This document shows, piece by piece, positions 16,161-22,973 of a stretch of DNA of 22,973 nt; the first letter of the stretch is position 1; every line of letters starts with the position of its first letter. A program made the position numbers and the translations under genes. The notes beneath the pieces were generated by a model. The model was not told where the DNA came from, made no database searches, and saw nothing but the letters and a program-made list of their open reading frames with translations. Source of the DNA: Planctomycetota bacterium (GTDB lineage Bacteria; Planctomycetota; Planctomycetia; Pirellulales; Pirellulaceae); assembly GCA_026692885.1 (NCBI GenBank), contig JAPLNJ010000333.1, positions 1 through 22,973 on the forward strand, in the 5' to 3' direction.

Positions 16161-16421
16161 ATGCGGATTCGACAGATCATTTGGGATCTGGACGAGGATG
16201 CCGATGGCAATGTCCAGCACATCGCGGAGCACGGCATCACGGTCGAGGAGGTGGAGGACGTGTTGTGCGCCGCTGAGGAAGTCGTGGCTAGTCATTCGTC
16301 CGGTCGGCCAATCACCTTCGGGGAGGCCAGCACGGGGAAGTACTTAGCCGTGGTCTTCGAAGTTGTCGAAGAGGAACCGTTGGCCGTCTACCCTGTTACC
16401 GCGTATGAAACGGAGCCGTGA
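16161..16421 (+). CDS. BrnT-like small protein, candidate toxin
   Basis: An 86-residue acidic protein. The pattern IIWDLDED...N...I.EHGITVEEVEDVL resembles the start of BrnT-type RNase toxins (WD, N, KHG, FEEA), and GRPITFGEASTGKYLAVVFEV resembles their central beta strands. The usual C-terminal basic ISAR-type motif is replaced by VYPVTAYE, so toxicity cannot be assumed. ATG 16161 gives a protein starting just before the conserved strand; GTG 16149 is an alternative. The stop lies just before a helix-turn-helix gene, in the toxin-first order of BrnTA and HigBA systems. The proposed function is inference from pattern and context. Confidence 0.65.
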   Translation: MRIRQIIWDLDEDADGNVQHIAEHGITVEEVEDVLCAAEEVVASHSSGRPITFGEASTGKYLAVVFEVVEEEPLAVYPVTAYETEP

Positions 16422-16438
16422 GGAGAACTGCGGAAATC

Positions 16439-16837
16439 ATGGTGAATCGCATCCGACGCAACCGCAAGTTGACCGCGGAAGAAGTGGCTCAGGTCCGTGA
16501 GGCGCGCGCCGAGTTTACGAGGCAGCCATCGAAGGCCCAACTGCTCAATTCTCCGATGTATATCGGTCCGATGAGCATCGAGGAGTATCTGGCCTGGCGC
16601 AAGGGAGCCGGGATGGTCCCGTTGGCGCAGCAACTTCAGGCCGCCCTCGCAGCCACCGGACAATCGCTGTATGCCATCGCCCAGGCCAGCGGTGTGGCCG
16701 CCCCCGTGCTCCAACGCTTCGTCAACGGCGAACGCGGGATTACGCTGGAAACGGCGGGCAAACTGGCGGCTTATCTGGGGCTGGCCTTGCTGCCCGATCT
16801 GGGCGTGTCGGGCCCGGAGCATCGTGCTACGATCTGA
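16439..16837 (+). CDS. XRE-type helix-turn-helix protein, candidate antitoxin
   Basis: A 132-residue protein. The C-terminal half (about 62-118) is an XRE-like HTH with SLYAIAQASGVAAPVLQRF as helices 2-3 and VNGERGITLETAGKLAAYLG after it. The N-terminal half is basic, then holds a segment (SPMYIGPMSIEEYLAWR) that may contact the partner protein. ATG 16439 follows the upstream TGA by 17 bp, with AGGAG a little far upstream; GTG 16418, overlapping the TGA, is an alternative start. Its likely role is to bind the palindrome at 16124-16137, repress its own operon and neutralise the upstream protein. A plain transcription regulator is the alternative. Confidence 0.75.
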   Translation: MVNRIRRNRKLTAEEVAQVREARAEFTRQPSKAQLLNSPMYIGPMSIEEYLAWRKGAGMVPLAQQLQAALAATGQSLYAIAQASGVAAPVLQRFVNGERGITLETAGKLAAYLGLALLPDLGVSGPEHRATI

Positions 16838-16981
16838 CGAACCCAGGTCCTCGCCGCACCGAACAGTCCCCAACTGCGGCGATAGCACGTGTTTCATCGT
16901 CGGTCCTTACCCGCTTGTCCGCGGTGGGGCAGCGTTGTAGGCTTGTGCGGAATCCCCGTCGAGTCTAACAGGAACCTGCTG

Positions 16982-19720
16982 ATGATCGCCCACACGTGGT
17001 TGCGCGGTTGCCTCTCCGCTTGGATCTCCGTCTTGGTATTTGCCTTCCCGGCCCACGCGGCCATCGAACCCACCGGCCTGCGTTGCGAGTACCGGACAAA
17101 CCCCCAGGGGATCGACGTGGCCAGTCCGCGACTCAGCTGGATCGTCCAAGCCACCGCTGCCGCCGAACGCGGACAGCGTCAGACGGCGTATCACATCCTG
17201 GTGGCCAGTAAACCCCAATTGCTCCTCGCGGATCAGGGCGATCTGTGGGACACCGGCAAAGTCGCATCGAGCCAAGCGGTGCATGTCGCCTATGCCGGCC
17301 AACCGCTCACATCGCGGCTGCGCTGTTACTGGAAGGTGCAGCTCTGGGATAAGGACGAGAAAGCCTCGTTGTGGAGTCCGCCCGCTGCGTGGTCGATGGG
17401 CCTGTTGGAGGCTGCGGACTGGCAGGCGGAGTGGATCGGTGCGCAGGTCACGATGAATCAGGCCACCGGCCCGTATCTCCCGTGCATCTACTTGCGGAAA
17501 CAATTCCAAGCTCCGAAGCCGGTGCTGCGAGCCACGCTGTATGCCACGGCGGCCGGCGTCTACGAGCTCTCTGTGAACGGCCAACGCGTGGGCCGCGACT
17601 ACTTCACCCCCGGCTGGACCGAGTACGACAAGCGGATCTACTACCAGACCTACGACGTGACGGGCCTGCTTCGCACGAGCGGCGAAAATGTCCTCGGTGC
17701 GATTCTCGGCGACGGCTGGTACGGGCTGCATCATAACGGTCGTGGCAAACTGGCCTTGTTGGCCCAACTGCACTTGGACTACGCCGACGGCACGAGCGAG
17801 ATCGTTGCTACGGACGAATCGTGGAAGGCCACTACGGACGGTCCGCTCCTGATGTCTGACATCTACCAGGGCGAAAGCTACGACGCCCGCAAGGAAATGC
17901 CGAAGTGGAACAATCCCTGGTTTGCCGATCGCGATTGGACGCCGGTCGTAGTTGAAACGAAAGCCCAGTCCGGTGCGGAGGTCGCCGCGCCCACCATCGC
18001 CACGGCCGTGCGGCAGGCACACCCCGGCGTCCCCGTCCGCAAGACGCAGGAGATCAAGACGGTCACGGTGACCGAACCGAAGCCGGGGAACTTTGTGTTC
18101 GACCTGGGCCAGAACTTCTCCGGCTGGGCCCGTCTGAAGGTCAAAGGCGAGGCGGGCACGCAGGTCACGCTCCGGTTTGCCGAGATGCTCAATCCGGACG
18201 GCACCGTGTACACGGCCAACCTGCGGGCCGCGAAGTGCACGGATACGTACCTCTTGAAGGGCGGGTCGGGAGAGACCTGGGAGCCGCGTTTCACGTTCCA
18301 TGGTTTTCGCTACGTCGAGGTCACGGGCTATCCGGGAAAACCGACGGCCGAGGCGATCACCGGTGTGGTGCTGAACTCCGACGCACCGCTGGTCAGTTCG
18401 TTTGAATGCTCCAATCCCATGTTGAACCAACTCTACCGCAACATCGTGTGGAGCCAGCGGTCGAACTACCTAGAGGTGCCGACCGACTGCCCGCAGCGCG
18501 ACGAGCGTATGGGCTGGAGCGGGGATGCCCAGGCGTTCCTCGGTACCGGCACGTACAACATGGATCTGGCGGCGTTCTTCACCAGTTGGCTGTTCACCTT
18601 CAACGACAGCCAGGACGTGGAGGGCGGGTATCCCAACATGGCGCCTCGCGGCGGCGGCGTATCGCCGGGTTGGGGTGATGCGGGCGTGATCTGCCCTTGG
18701 ACGCTGTACCGCATGTACGGCGACAAGCGGGTCATCGAGCAGCATTACGCCGGAATGGCCCGCTGGATCGAGTACCTGGAAAAACGCAGTCAGAATTACC
18801 TGCGCCCAGCCGAGGGCTTTGGCGATTGGCTGAACGTCGGCGCCGAGATGCCCAAGGACGTGCTCGCGACCGCCTACTTCGCCTACAGCGCGAATCTGAT
18901 GGTCAAGCTGGCTCGGGCCATCGACCAACTGGAAGATGCCGCGAGATATGACCACCTGTTCCAACAGATCAAGGCCGCCTTCCACCAAGCCTACGTGGCA
19001 GACGATGGCCGGATCCAAGGCCACACGCAGACGACTTATCTGATGGCGTTGGGCTTTGATCTGTTACCGCCGGAACAACGTCCCCAGGCAACCGCGCACT
19101 TGCTGAAGTTGATCGACGAGCGGGACGGGCACCTGTCGACGGGCTTCCTGGGCGCCAATTTATTGCTGCCGACGCTGACCGAAGTCGGCCGCTTGGATGT
19201 CGCCTATCGACTGTTGCAAAACGAAACGTATCCCTCGTGGGGCTATCCGGTGAAACTTGGTGCCACGACGATTTGGGAACGTTGGAACGGCTGGACAGAA
19301 CAAGGCGGCTTCCAGGATCCGGGCATGAACTCGTTCAATCATTACGCCTACGGTTCGTGCGGGCAGTGGATGTTTTCCACCCTGGCTGGCATCGACACCG
19401 ACGGTCCCGGTTTCGAGCGTATCCTGATCCGGCCGCGTCCCGGCGGCGGCATCACCGAGACGAAAGCCAGTTACGACTCCATCCACGGTCGCATCGCCAC
19501 CGCGTGGCAGCAGCAGGGAGCTGAGCTATTGCTGCAGGTCAGCCTGCCGGCCAACACCACGGCCACGGTGTTCGTGCCAGCCACGGCTGCGGCCAACGTC
19601 ACCGAAGGCGGCCAGCCAGCAGACCAGGCAGACGGCGTGCGATTCCTGCGCAGGGAGGCCGGCGCGGCCGTGTACGAGGTTGTAGCCGGGAACTACGCGT
19701 TTGTCTCGCAGGGGCCGTAA
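16982..19720 (+). CDS. secreted alpha-L-rhamnosidase (GH78)
   Basis: A 912-residue enzyme that removes terminal alpha-L-rhamnose by inversion. A signal peptide (core LSAWISVLVFAF, cleavage near PAHA) indicates export. The order fits GH78: an Ig-like N domain beginning PTGLRCEYRTNPQGID, a Bac_rhamnosid_N domain (about 145-310, YATAAGVYELSVNG), a beta-sandwich (about 330-450, FDLGQNFSGW), an (alpha/alpha)6 barrel (about 460-800) and a C-terminal beta domain. The barrel motif DCPQRDERMGWSGD supplies Asp502, Glu508 (likely general acid) and Asp515, and TTIWERWNGW supplies Glu766 (likely base), with spacing as in characterised GH78 enzymes. ATG 16982 has AGGAA at good spacing; an upstream in-frame ATG at 16889 would bury the signal peptide. 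It is separated from the toxin-antitoxin pair by 144 bp. Confidence 0.93.
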   Translation: MIAHTWLRGCLSAWISVLVFAFPAHAAIEPTGLRCEYRTNPQGIDVASPRLSWIVQATAAAERGQRQTAYHILVASKPQLLLADQGDLWDTGKVASSQAVHVAYAGQPLTSRLRCYWKVQLWDKDEKASLWSPPAAWSMGLLEAADWQAEWIGAQVTMNQATGPYLPCIYLRKQFQAPKPVLRATLYATAAGVYELSVNGQRVGRDYFTPGWTEYDKRIYYQTYDVTGLLRTSGENVLGAILGDGWYGLHHNGRGKLALLAQLHLDYADGTSEIVATDESWKATTDGPLLMSDIYQGESYDARKEMPKWNNPWFADRDWTPVVVETKAQSGAEVAAPTIATAVRQAHPGVPVRKTQEIKTVTVTEPKPGNFVFDLGQNFSGWARLKVKGEAGTQVTLRFAEMLNPDGTVYTANLRAAKCTDTYLLKGGSGETWEPRFTFHGFRYVEVTGYPGKPTAEAITGVVLNSDAPLVSSFECSNPMLNQLYRNIVWSQRSNYLEVPTDCPQRDERMGWSGDAQAFLGTGTYNMDLAAFFTSWLFTFNDSQDVEGGYPNMAPRGGGVSPGWGDAGVICPWTLYRMYGDKRVIEQHYAGMARWIEYLEKRSQNYLRPAEGFGDWLNVGAEMPKDVLATAYFAYSANLMVKLARAIDQLEDAARYDHLFQQIKAAFHQAYVADDGRIQGHTQTTYLMALGFDLLPPEQRPQATAHLLKLIDERDGHLSTGFLGANLLLPTLTEVGRLDVAYRLLQNETYPSWGYPVKLGATTIWERWNGWTEQGGFQDPGMNSFNHYAYGSCGQWMFSTLAGIDTDGPGFERILIRPRPGGGITETKASYDSIHGRIATAWQQQGAELLLQVSLPANTTATVFVPATAAANVTEGGQPADQADGVRFLRREAGAAVYEVVAGNYAFVSQGP

Positions 19721-19900
19721 CCGAAAAAGACTCCCGATTTTGTGCACCCACGCCGACTACCACGCGGCTATTTTGCGATACAATGGCTTAAGCCGTCGGG
19801 CATCTCCGTCGGCCTGACAAAATGATATGTCGGAGGCGATCGTCTCCTTCGCCCAGCAGTCTCCTTCACCCGCGCGACAAGTTCGTCGGGGTGGCAAACG

Positions 19901-22900
19901 GTGTCGGATATGGCTTTTCCCATCGCATGTAGTTGCGGATGTCGCATTGATGTGGCAGCCACGGACGCAGGTTTGACGATCACCTGTCCCGACTGCGACC
20001 GTCGGCTGGTGGTGCCGGCTTGGACCGAGTTGCAGCGGAGCGTGACGAACGGCGAACCGTTAGTCGCTCAGGACGCAGAGAAAACCCAGCACAGTGGCAA
20101 CGCCGCGTCCGGACTGAAAACACCCGATTCGGACCTGCCGGATGAGTTCCCGTTTCTGTGGACCCCCGACTGGCTGTGCCGCCAACGCATCAATCAACAG
20201 GCCCTCCAGAACTTTGTCGCGGCGTTCCAGAAGTCACTCCGGCAACACTTTATCGAGGTTCCCGCGGACTGTGTTCTGGATGTCGGTTGCGCTCTGCTGC
20301 CCAGCGGAAAACTCCTGCTCGACATCCAGACCCGGCCGCCGGTCTTGTCGGCAGAACAGACGGCGGCCCTGCAAGAACAATTGATGCAAGTCGCCTGCCC
20401 GCCAGTCCACCATCGGCCCGTCGTGTTTTCGGTTCGCCTGGTCGTGGGGGCTGGTCCCCGAGACGCGGTGCACGGCTTTGCGCCGCCCTTCACCCAAGTC
20501 GGCGAAGGCCGGCTGAGCGGGACTTTCGAACAGCTCATCGCGACCTGGGATGCCCTCGCCGCCGAGCCGGGAGAGCTCTCGACCGGGGTGTCGCCCAGCG
20601 TGTCGCTTGCCCTCGCGCAAGCCCCAGACGTCTCGCCCAGGGGGGCCGCGGAAGGCCAGCGCCGAGCGGCGAAGCGATCGTGGCGCGACTGGTGGGCCTG
20701 GCTCAAGCGGCAACTGTTCCCCACACCACCACCGCCTCCGCGGTTGACCCCGCCGGAAAATCCGACGGACGACCAAGCCTACGCGTTCAAGTCGGCCGAA
20801 GACTTCACGGTGGCGGAATTGTCCGACCTGATCCGGCGTTATCCCAACTACGCCCGGTTCTATCGCTGGCGTGGGGAGCACCACCTGCGGCAGGGTGACT
20901 TCGAGGCGGCCATTGCCGATTTTGCGGAGCTGTTGCGAATTCGCCCGGATGACCTCCAGGCCCTGCTCACCCGCGGCGGCGCCAGTTGCGAGGTCGGCCA
21001 GATGCGGCAAGGACTCGCCGACTTCAATGCGGTGCTCCAGCGCGATCCGGAGCATGTCGTCGCGTTGCACAACCGCGGCCTGGTCTACCTGGAACTGGAA
21101 GCCTGGGAGGCCGCCGCGGCTGACTTTGGCCGCGCCGCCGAACGGGAGCCGTGGGAGCCCCGCTTCCGGACGGAACTGGGCAAGACGTTGGCCATGCTCC
21201 GACGCTACAGCGAGGCTTGCGAGGCCTTCACCCACGCCATCCGCCTGGACCCACACGACGATCAAGCCTACGCGCTCCGGGGCATCATGCGCCAATATAT
21301 GGCGCCCGGCGCCGCGTCGAGCGTGGAGGCGATCGCTGATTTCTCGCGAGCCATCGAGATCAATTCCGACCAGCCGCTCCATTACCTCCGCCGGGCAGAA
21401 CGGTATTGGATGGCGGACGAGTTCCGCAAGGCCATTGCAGACTGCGACCGCGTGCTCCAGTTGGACCCTGACTCGGCACTGGCTGCCGGACTGCGCGGGG
21501 TGGCTCACGAGTCGCTGGATCACTCGGCAGCGGCGATCGCGGACTGTACGACGGCGATCGACGCGGACCAGGGCAACTTCTTCGTCTATCTGGCTCGCGC
21601 CAACGCCTATGGCAAGCAAGGCGAATATGAACTGGCCTTTGTGGATGCGGATCAAGCTATCGGCTTGGAACCCGATCGCCCGGAGGGGTACAACTGCCGT
21701 GGCATGGCTCGGGCGGGCCTGGAACGCTTCGACGAAGCCCTGGAGGATTTCTCGCAGGCCATCGAATTGAACCCGGCTTGGCCGATGGCATTTGGCAATC
21801 GAGCGGTTGTGTTTCGATTACTGGGCGAGCCGGACCGAGCCATCGAAGATCTGGACCAGGCCCTCCGCCTGGACGACACGCACGCCCAGGCTTATCGCCT
21901 CCGAGCCCAATGCTGGTCCGATCAGCACGAACTGGCCCGAGCGCTCGAGGACCTGAACCAGGCGATCCGTTTGGCACCCCAAGATCCCGATGCCTATCTG
22001 GCCCGTGCCAGCCTGTCGTTGGAGCAGCACCAGCTCGAACAAGCCCGCGCCGACTTGGACCTCGCGATTTCCCACCGCCGGGACTTCGTGCCAGCCTTGT
22101 TCTGCCGCGGGCAGGTTTTGGCGGCGCTCGATGACACGCCAGGCGCGTTGCGGGATCTGAACGCGGTGATCCGCCTCGCGCCGGGGTTCGGCCTGGCCTT
22201 CGCCTGCCGCGGCGACATCCGAATCCAGCAGGGCAAACAAGAACAGGCGGAGGCCGACTACCAGGAAGCGATCCAACTCGATCCGGAATTGGCCGAAACG
22301 ATCCAGATTCAACGGCTGCTGGCCGAGGGCCGCTTCCAGCACACCCACGAGCACTTTGACGAGGCGATCCGGTTGGCCTCCGAAGCGTTGGAAATGTTTG
22401 AAAACTGTCTGCCGGCCTACGCGCTGCGGGCCTCGGCCCACTGGTACTCCGAGCAGTACGTCGAAGCCCTGGCGGATTGCGACCAGGTTCTCAAGTTGAG
22501 CGAGGCGGCGGTCTCCACGCACTCCCTACGAGGACAAGTCCTGGCAGAACTGGGAGAGTTCGACACGGCGTTGAGCGAGCTGGACCGGGCCGTCTCCTTG
22601 GCCGAGCAATCAGGACCGAATCCGCTGCTGGCGTACTCGCTCAATGGACGGGCTCTGGCCCAGGCGGGTCTGGGCGATCTCGCCGCGGCGGACCGCGATT
22701 TCCATGCCTCGATTGCCGCCTGCCCGGACAACGCCTGGGTCTACTACAACCAAGGTCTGGTCTATCACCAGCAGGGCCAAGACGACCGGACGGCGACTTG
22801 CTTCAAACTCGCCCTGACCCTGGAAAACCCACGACTCCCCCCCCGCAAGCGAGATCGGGTACAAGCCTTTCTAGCCCGCCGCGCCGCGTGCCCAACCTAG
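19901..22900 (+). CDS. large tetratricopeptide-repeat protein with N-terminal zinc ribbon
   Basis: A 999-residue protein with no signal peptide. Residues 10-32 form a zinc-ribbon-like knuckle (CSCGC and CPDC; Cys10, Cys12 or Cys14, Cys29, Cys32). Residues of about 75-200 are a globular region I do not recognise (FLWTPDWLCRQRINQ at its start). A basic, Trp-rich and Pro-rich linker follows (about 255-290). From about residue 300 to 990 there are about 18-19 TPR units of 34 residues with the pattern DLDQAIRLAP...A...RG, forming a long superhelical scaffold. GTG 19901 is preceded by GGGGTGG; ATG 19910 is an alternative. The repeats indicate protein-protein interaction, but no partner can be named. 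The gene is the last in the window. Confidence 0.85.
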   Translation: MSDMAFPIACSCGCRIDVAATDAGLTITCPDCDRRLVVPAWTELQRSVTNGEPLVAQDAEKTQHSGNAASGLKTPDSDLPDEFPFLWTPDWLCRQRINQQALQNFVAAFQKSLRQHFIEVPADCVLDVGCALLPSGKLLLDIQTRPPVLSAEQTAALQEQLMQVACPPVHHRPVVFSVRLVVGAGPRDAVHGFAPPFTQVGEGRLSGTFEQLIATWDALAAEPGELSTGVSPSVSLALAQAPDVSPRGAAEGQRRAAKRSWRDWWAWLKRQLFPTPPPPPRLTPPENPTDDQAYAFKSAEDFTVAELSDLIRRYPNYARFYRWRGEHHLRQGDFEAAIADFAELLRIRPDDLQALLTRGGASCEVGQMRQGLADFNAVLQRDPEHVVALHNRGLVYLELEAWEAAAADFGRAAEREPWEPRFRTELGKTLAMLRRYSEACEAFTHAIRLDPHDDQAYALRGIMRQYMAPGAASSVEAIADFSRAIEINSDQPLHYLRRAERYWMADEFRKAIADCDRVLQLDPDSALAAGLRGVAHESLDHSAAAIADCTTAIDADQGNFFVYLARANAYGKQGEYELAFVDADQAIGLEPDRPEGYNCRGMARAGLERFDEALEDFSQAIELNPAWPMAFGNRAVVFRLLGEPDRAIEDLDQALRLDDTHAQAYRLRAQCWSDQHELARALEDLNQAIRLAPQDPDAYLARASLSLEQHQLEQARADLDLAISHRRDFVPALFCRGQVLAALDDTPGALRDLNAVIRLAPGFGLAFACRGDIRIQQGKQEQAEADYQEAIQLDPELAETIQIQRLLAEGRFQHTHEHFDEAIRLASEALEMFENCLPAYALRASAHWYSEQYVEALADCDQVLKLSEAAVSTHSLRGQVLAELGEFDTALSELDRAVSLAEQSGPNPLLAYSLNGRALAQAGLGDLAAADRDFHASIAACPDNAWVYYNQGLVYHQQGQDDRTATCFKLALTLENPRLPPRKRDRVQAFLARRAACPT

Positions 22901-22973
22901 CGGCACAGCTGGGAAGGACGGCAGGCACGGAAACAGACAAACAGCGGTATCGCATCTTTGAGGCCCAGCCACA

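Noticed and set aside
16907..18430. Long minus-strand open frame opposite the rhamnosidase
   Set aside because: It lies fully inside the GH78 gene, where the plus strand shows signal peptide, domain and catalytic motifs; the antisense product has no recognisable features.
20234..21655. Long minus-strand open frame opposite the TPR gene
   Set aside because: It mirrors the TPR repeats in codon bias and has a low-complexity composition. The plus strand encodes canonical TPR units throughout.

Overview
The window looks like a GC-rich Planctomycetes chromosome segment, probably Pirellulales-like. This is judged from gene content and from the style of the intergenic palindromes, not from a database search. 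It holds large secreted glycoside hydrolases, a multi-repeat TPR protein with an N-terminal zinc ribbon, multi-domain sensor kinases, and many long intergenic palindromes resembling the REP/MITE-type repeats of that phylum. I see no tRNA, rRNA, CRISPR array or intact insertion sequence.

Layout. Positions 1-851 are non-coding apart from a possible gene end at the left edge, and are packed with nested inverted repeats. Positions 852-6893 (+) are a tight run: rimO, an ABC-2 type ATPase, its permease, and a secreted glycoside-hydrolase-like protein. Positions 6894-7937 are a second repeat-rich gap. Positions 7938-15217 (-) form a signalling cluster. In transcription order it contains a triple-PAS NarL-type kinase broken by an in-frame TAG, a NarL/LuxR response regulator, a stand-alone receiver without its phospho-acceptor Asp, a GAF hybrid kinase, a heme oxygenase, and a receiver-histidine kinase. 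Positions 15218-16160 are a third repeat-rich gap carrying a truncated copy of the 3' end of the glycoside-hydrolase gene. Positions 16161-16837 (+) are a candidate toxin-antitoxin pair with a palindrome overlapping its promoter. Then follow a secreted alpha-L-rhamnosidase (16982-19720) and a TPR protein (19901-22900).

How the parts fit. The two secreted glycosidases suggest use or remodelling of rhamnose-containing polysaccharide. The signalling cluster lies on the opposite strand between them. It is bracketed by about 300-bp direct repeats that cover the end of the glycoside-hydrolase gene plus its downstream hairpin, so the cluster may sit inside an older polysaccharide region where a paralogous hydrolase gene was lost. 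Within the cluster, the kinase/NarL-regulator pair is a classical phosphorelay. The receiver and hybrid kinase overlap by 10 nt and are probably translationally coupled. The heme oxygenase suggests a link to heme, CO, iron or bilin, though no phytochrome is visible here.

The observations most worth checking are the TAG-split kinase, the Asp-to-Asn receiver, a branched RNA-like structure at 12489-12563, the heme oxygenase between kinases, the flanking direct repeats, and the BrnT-like/HTH pair.
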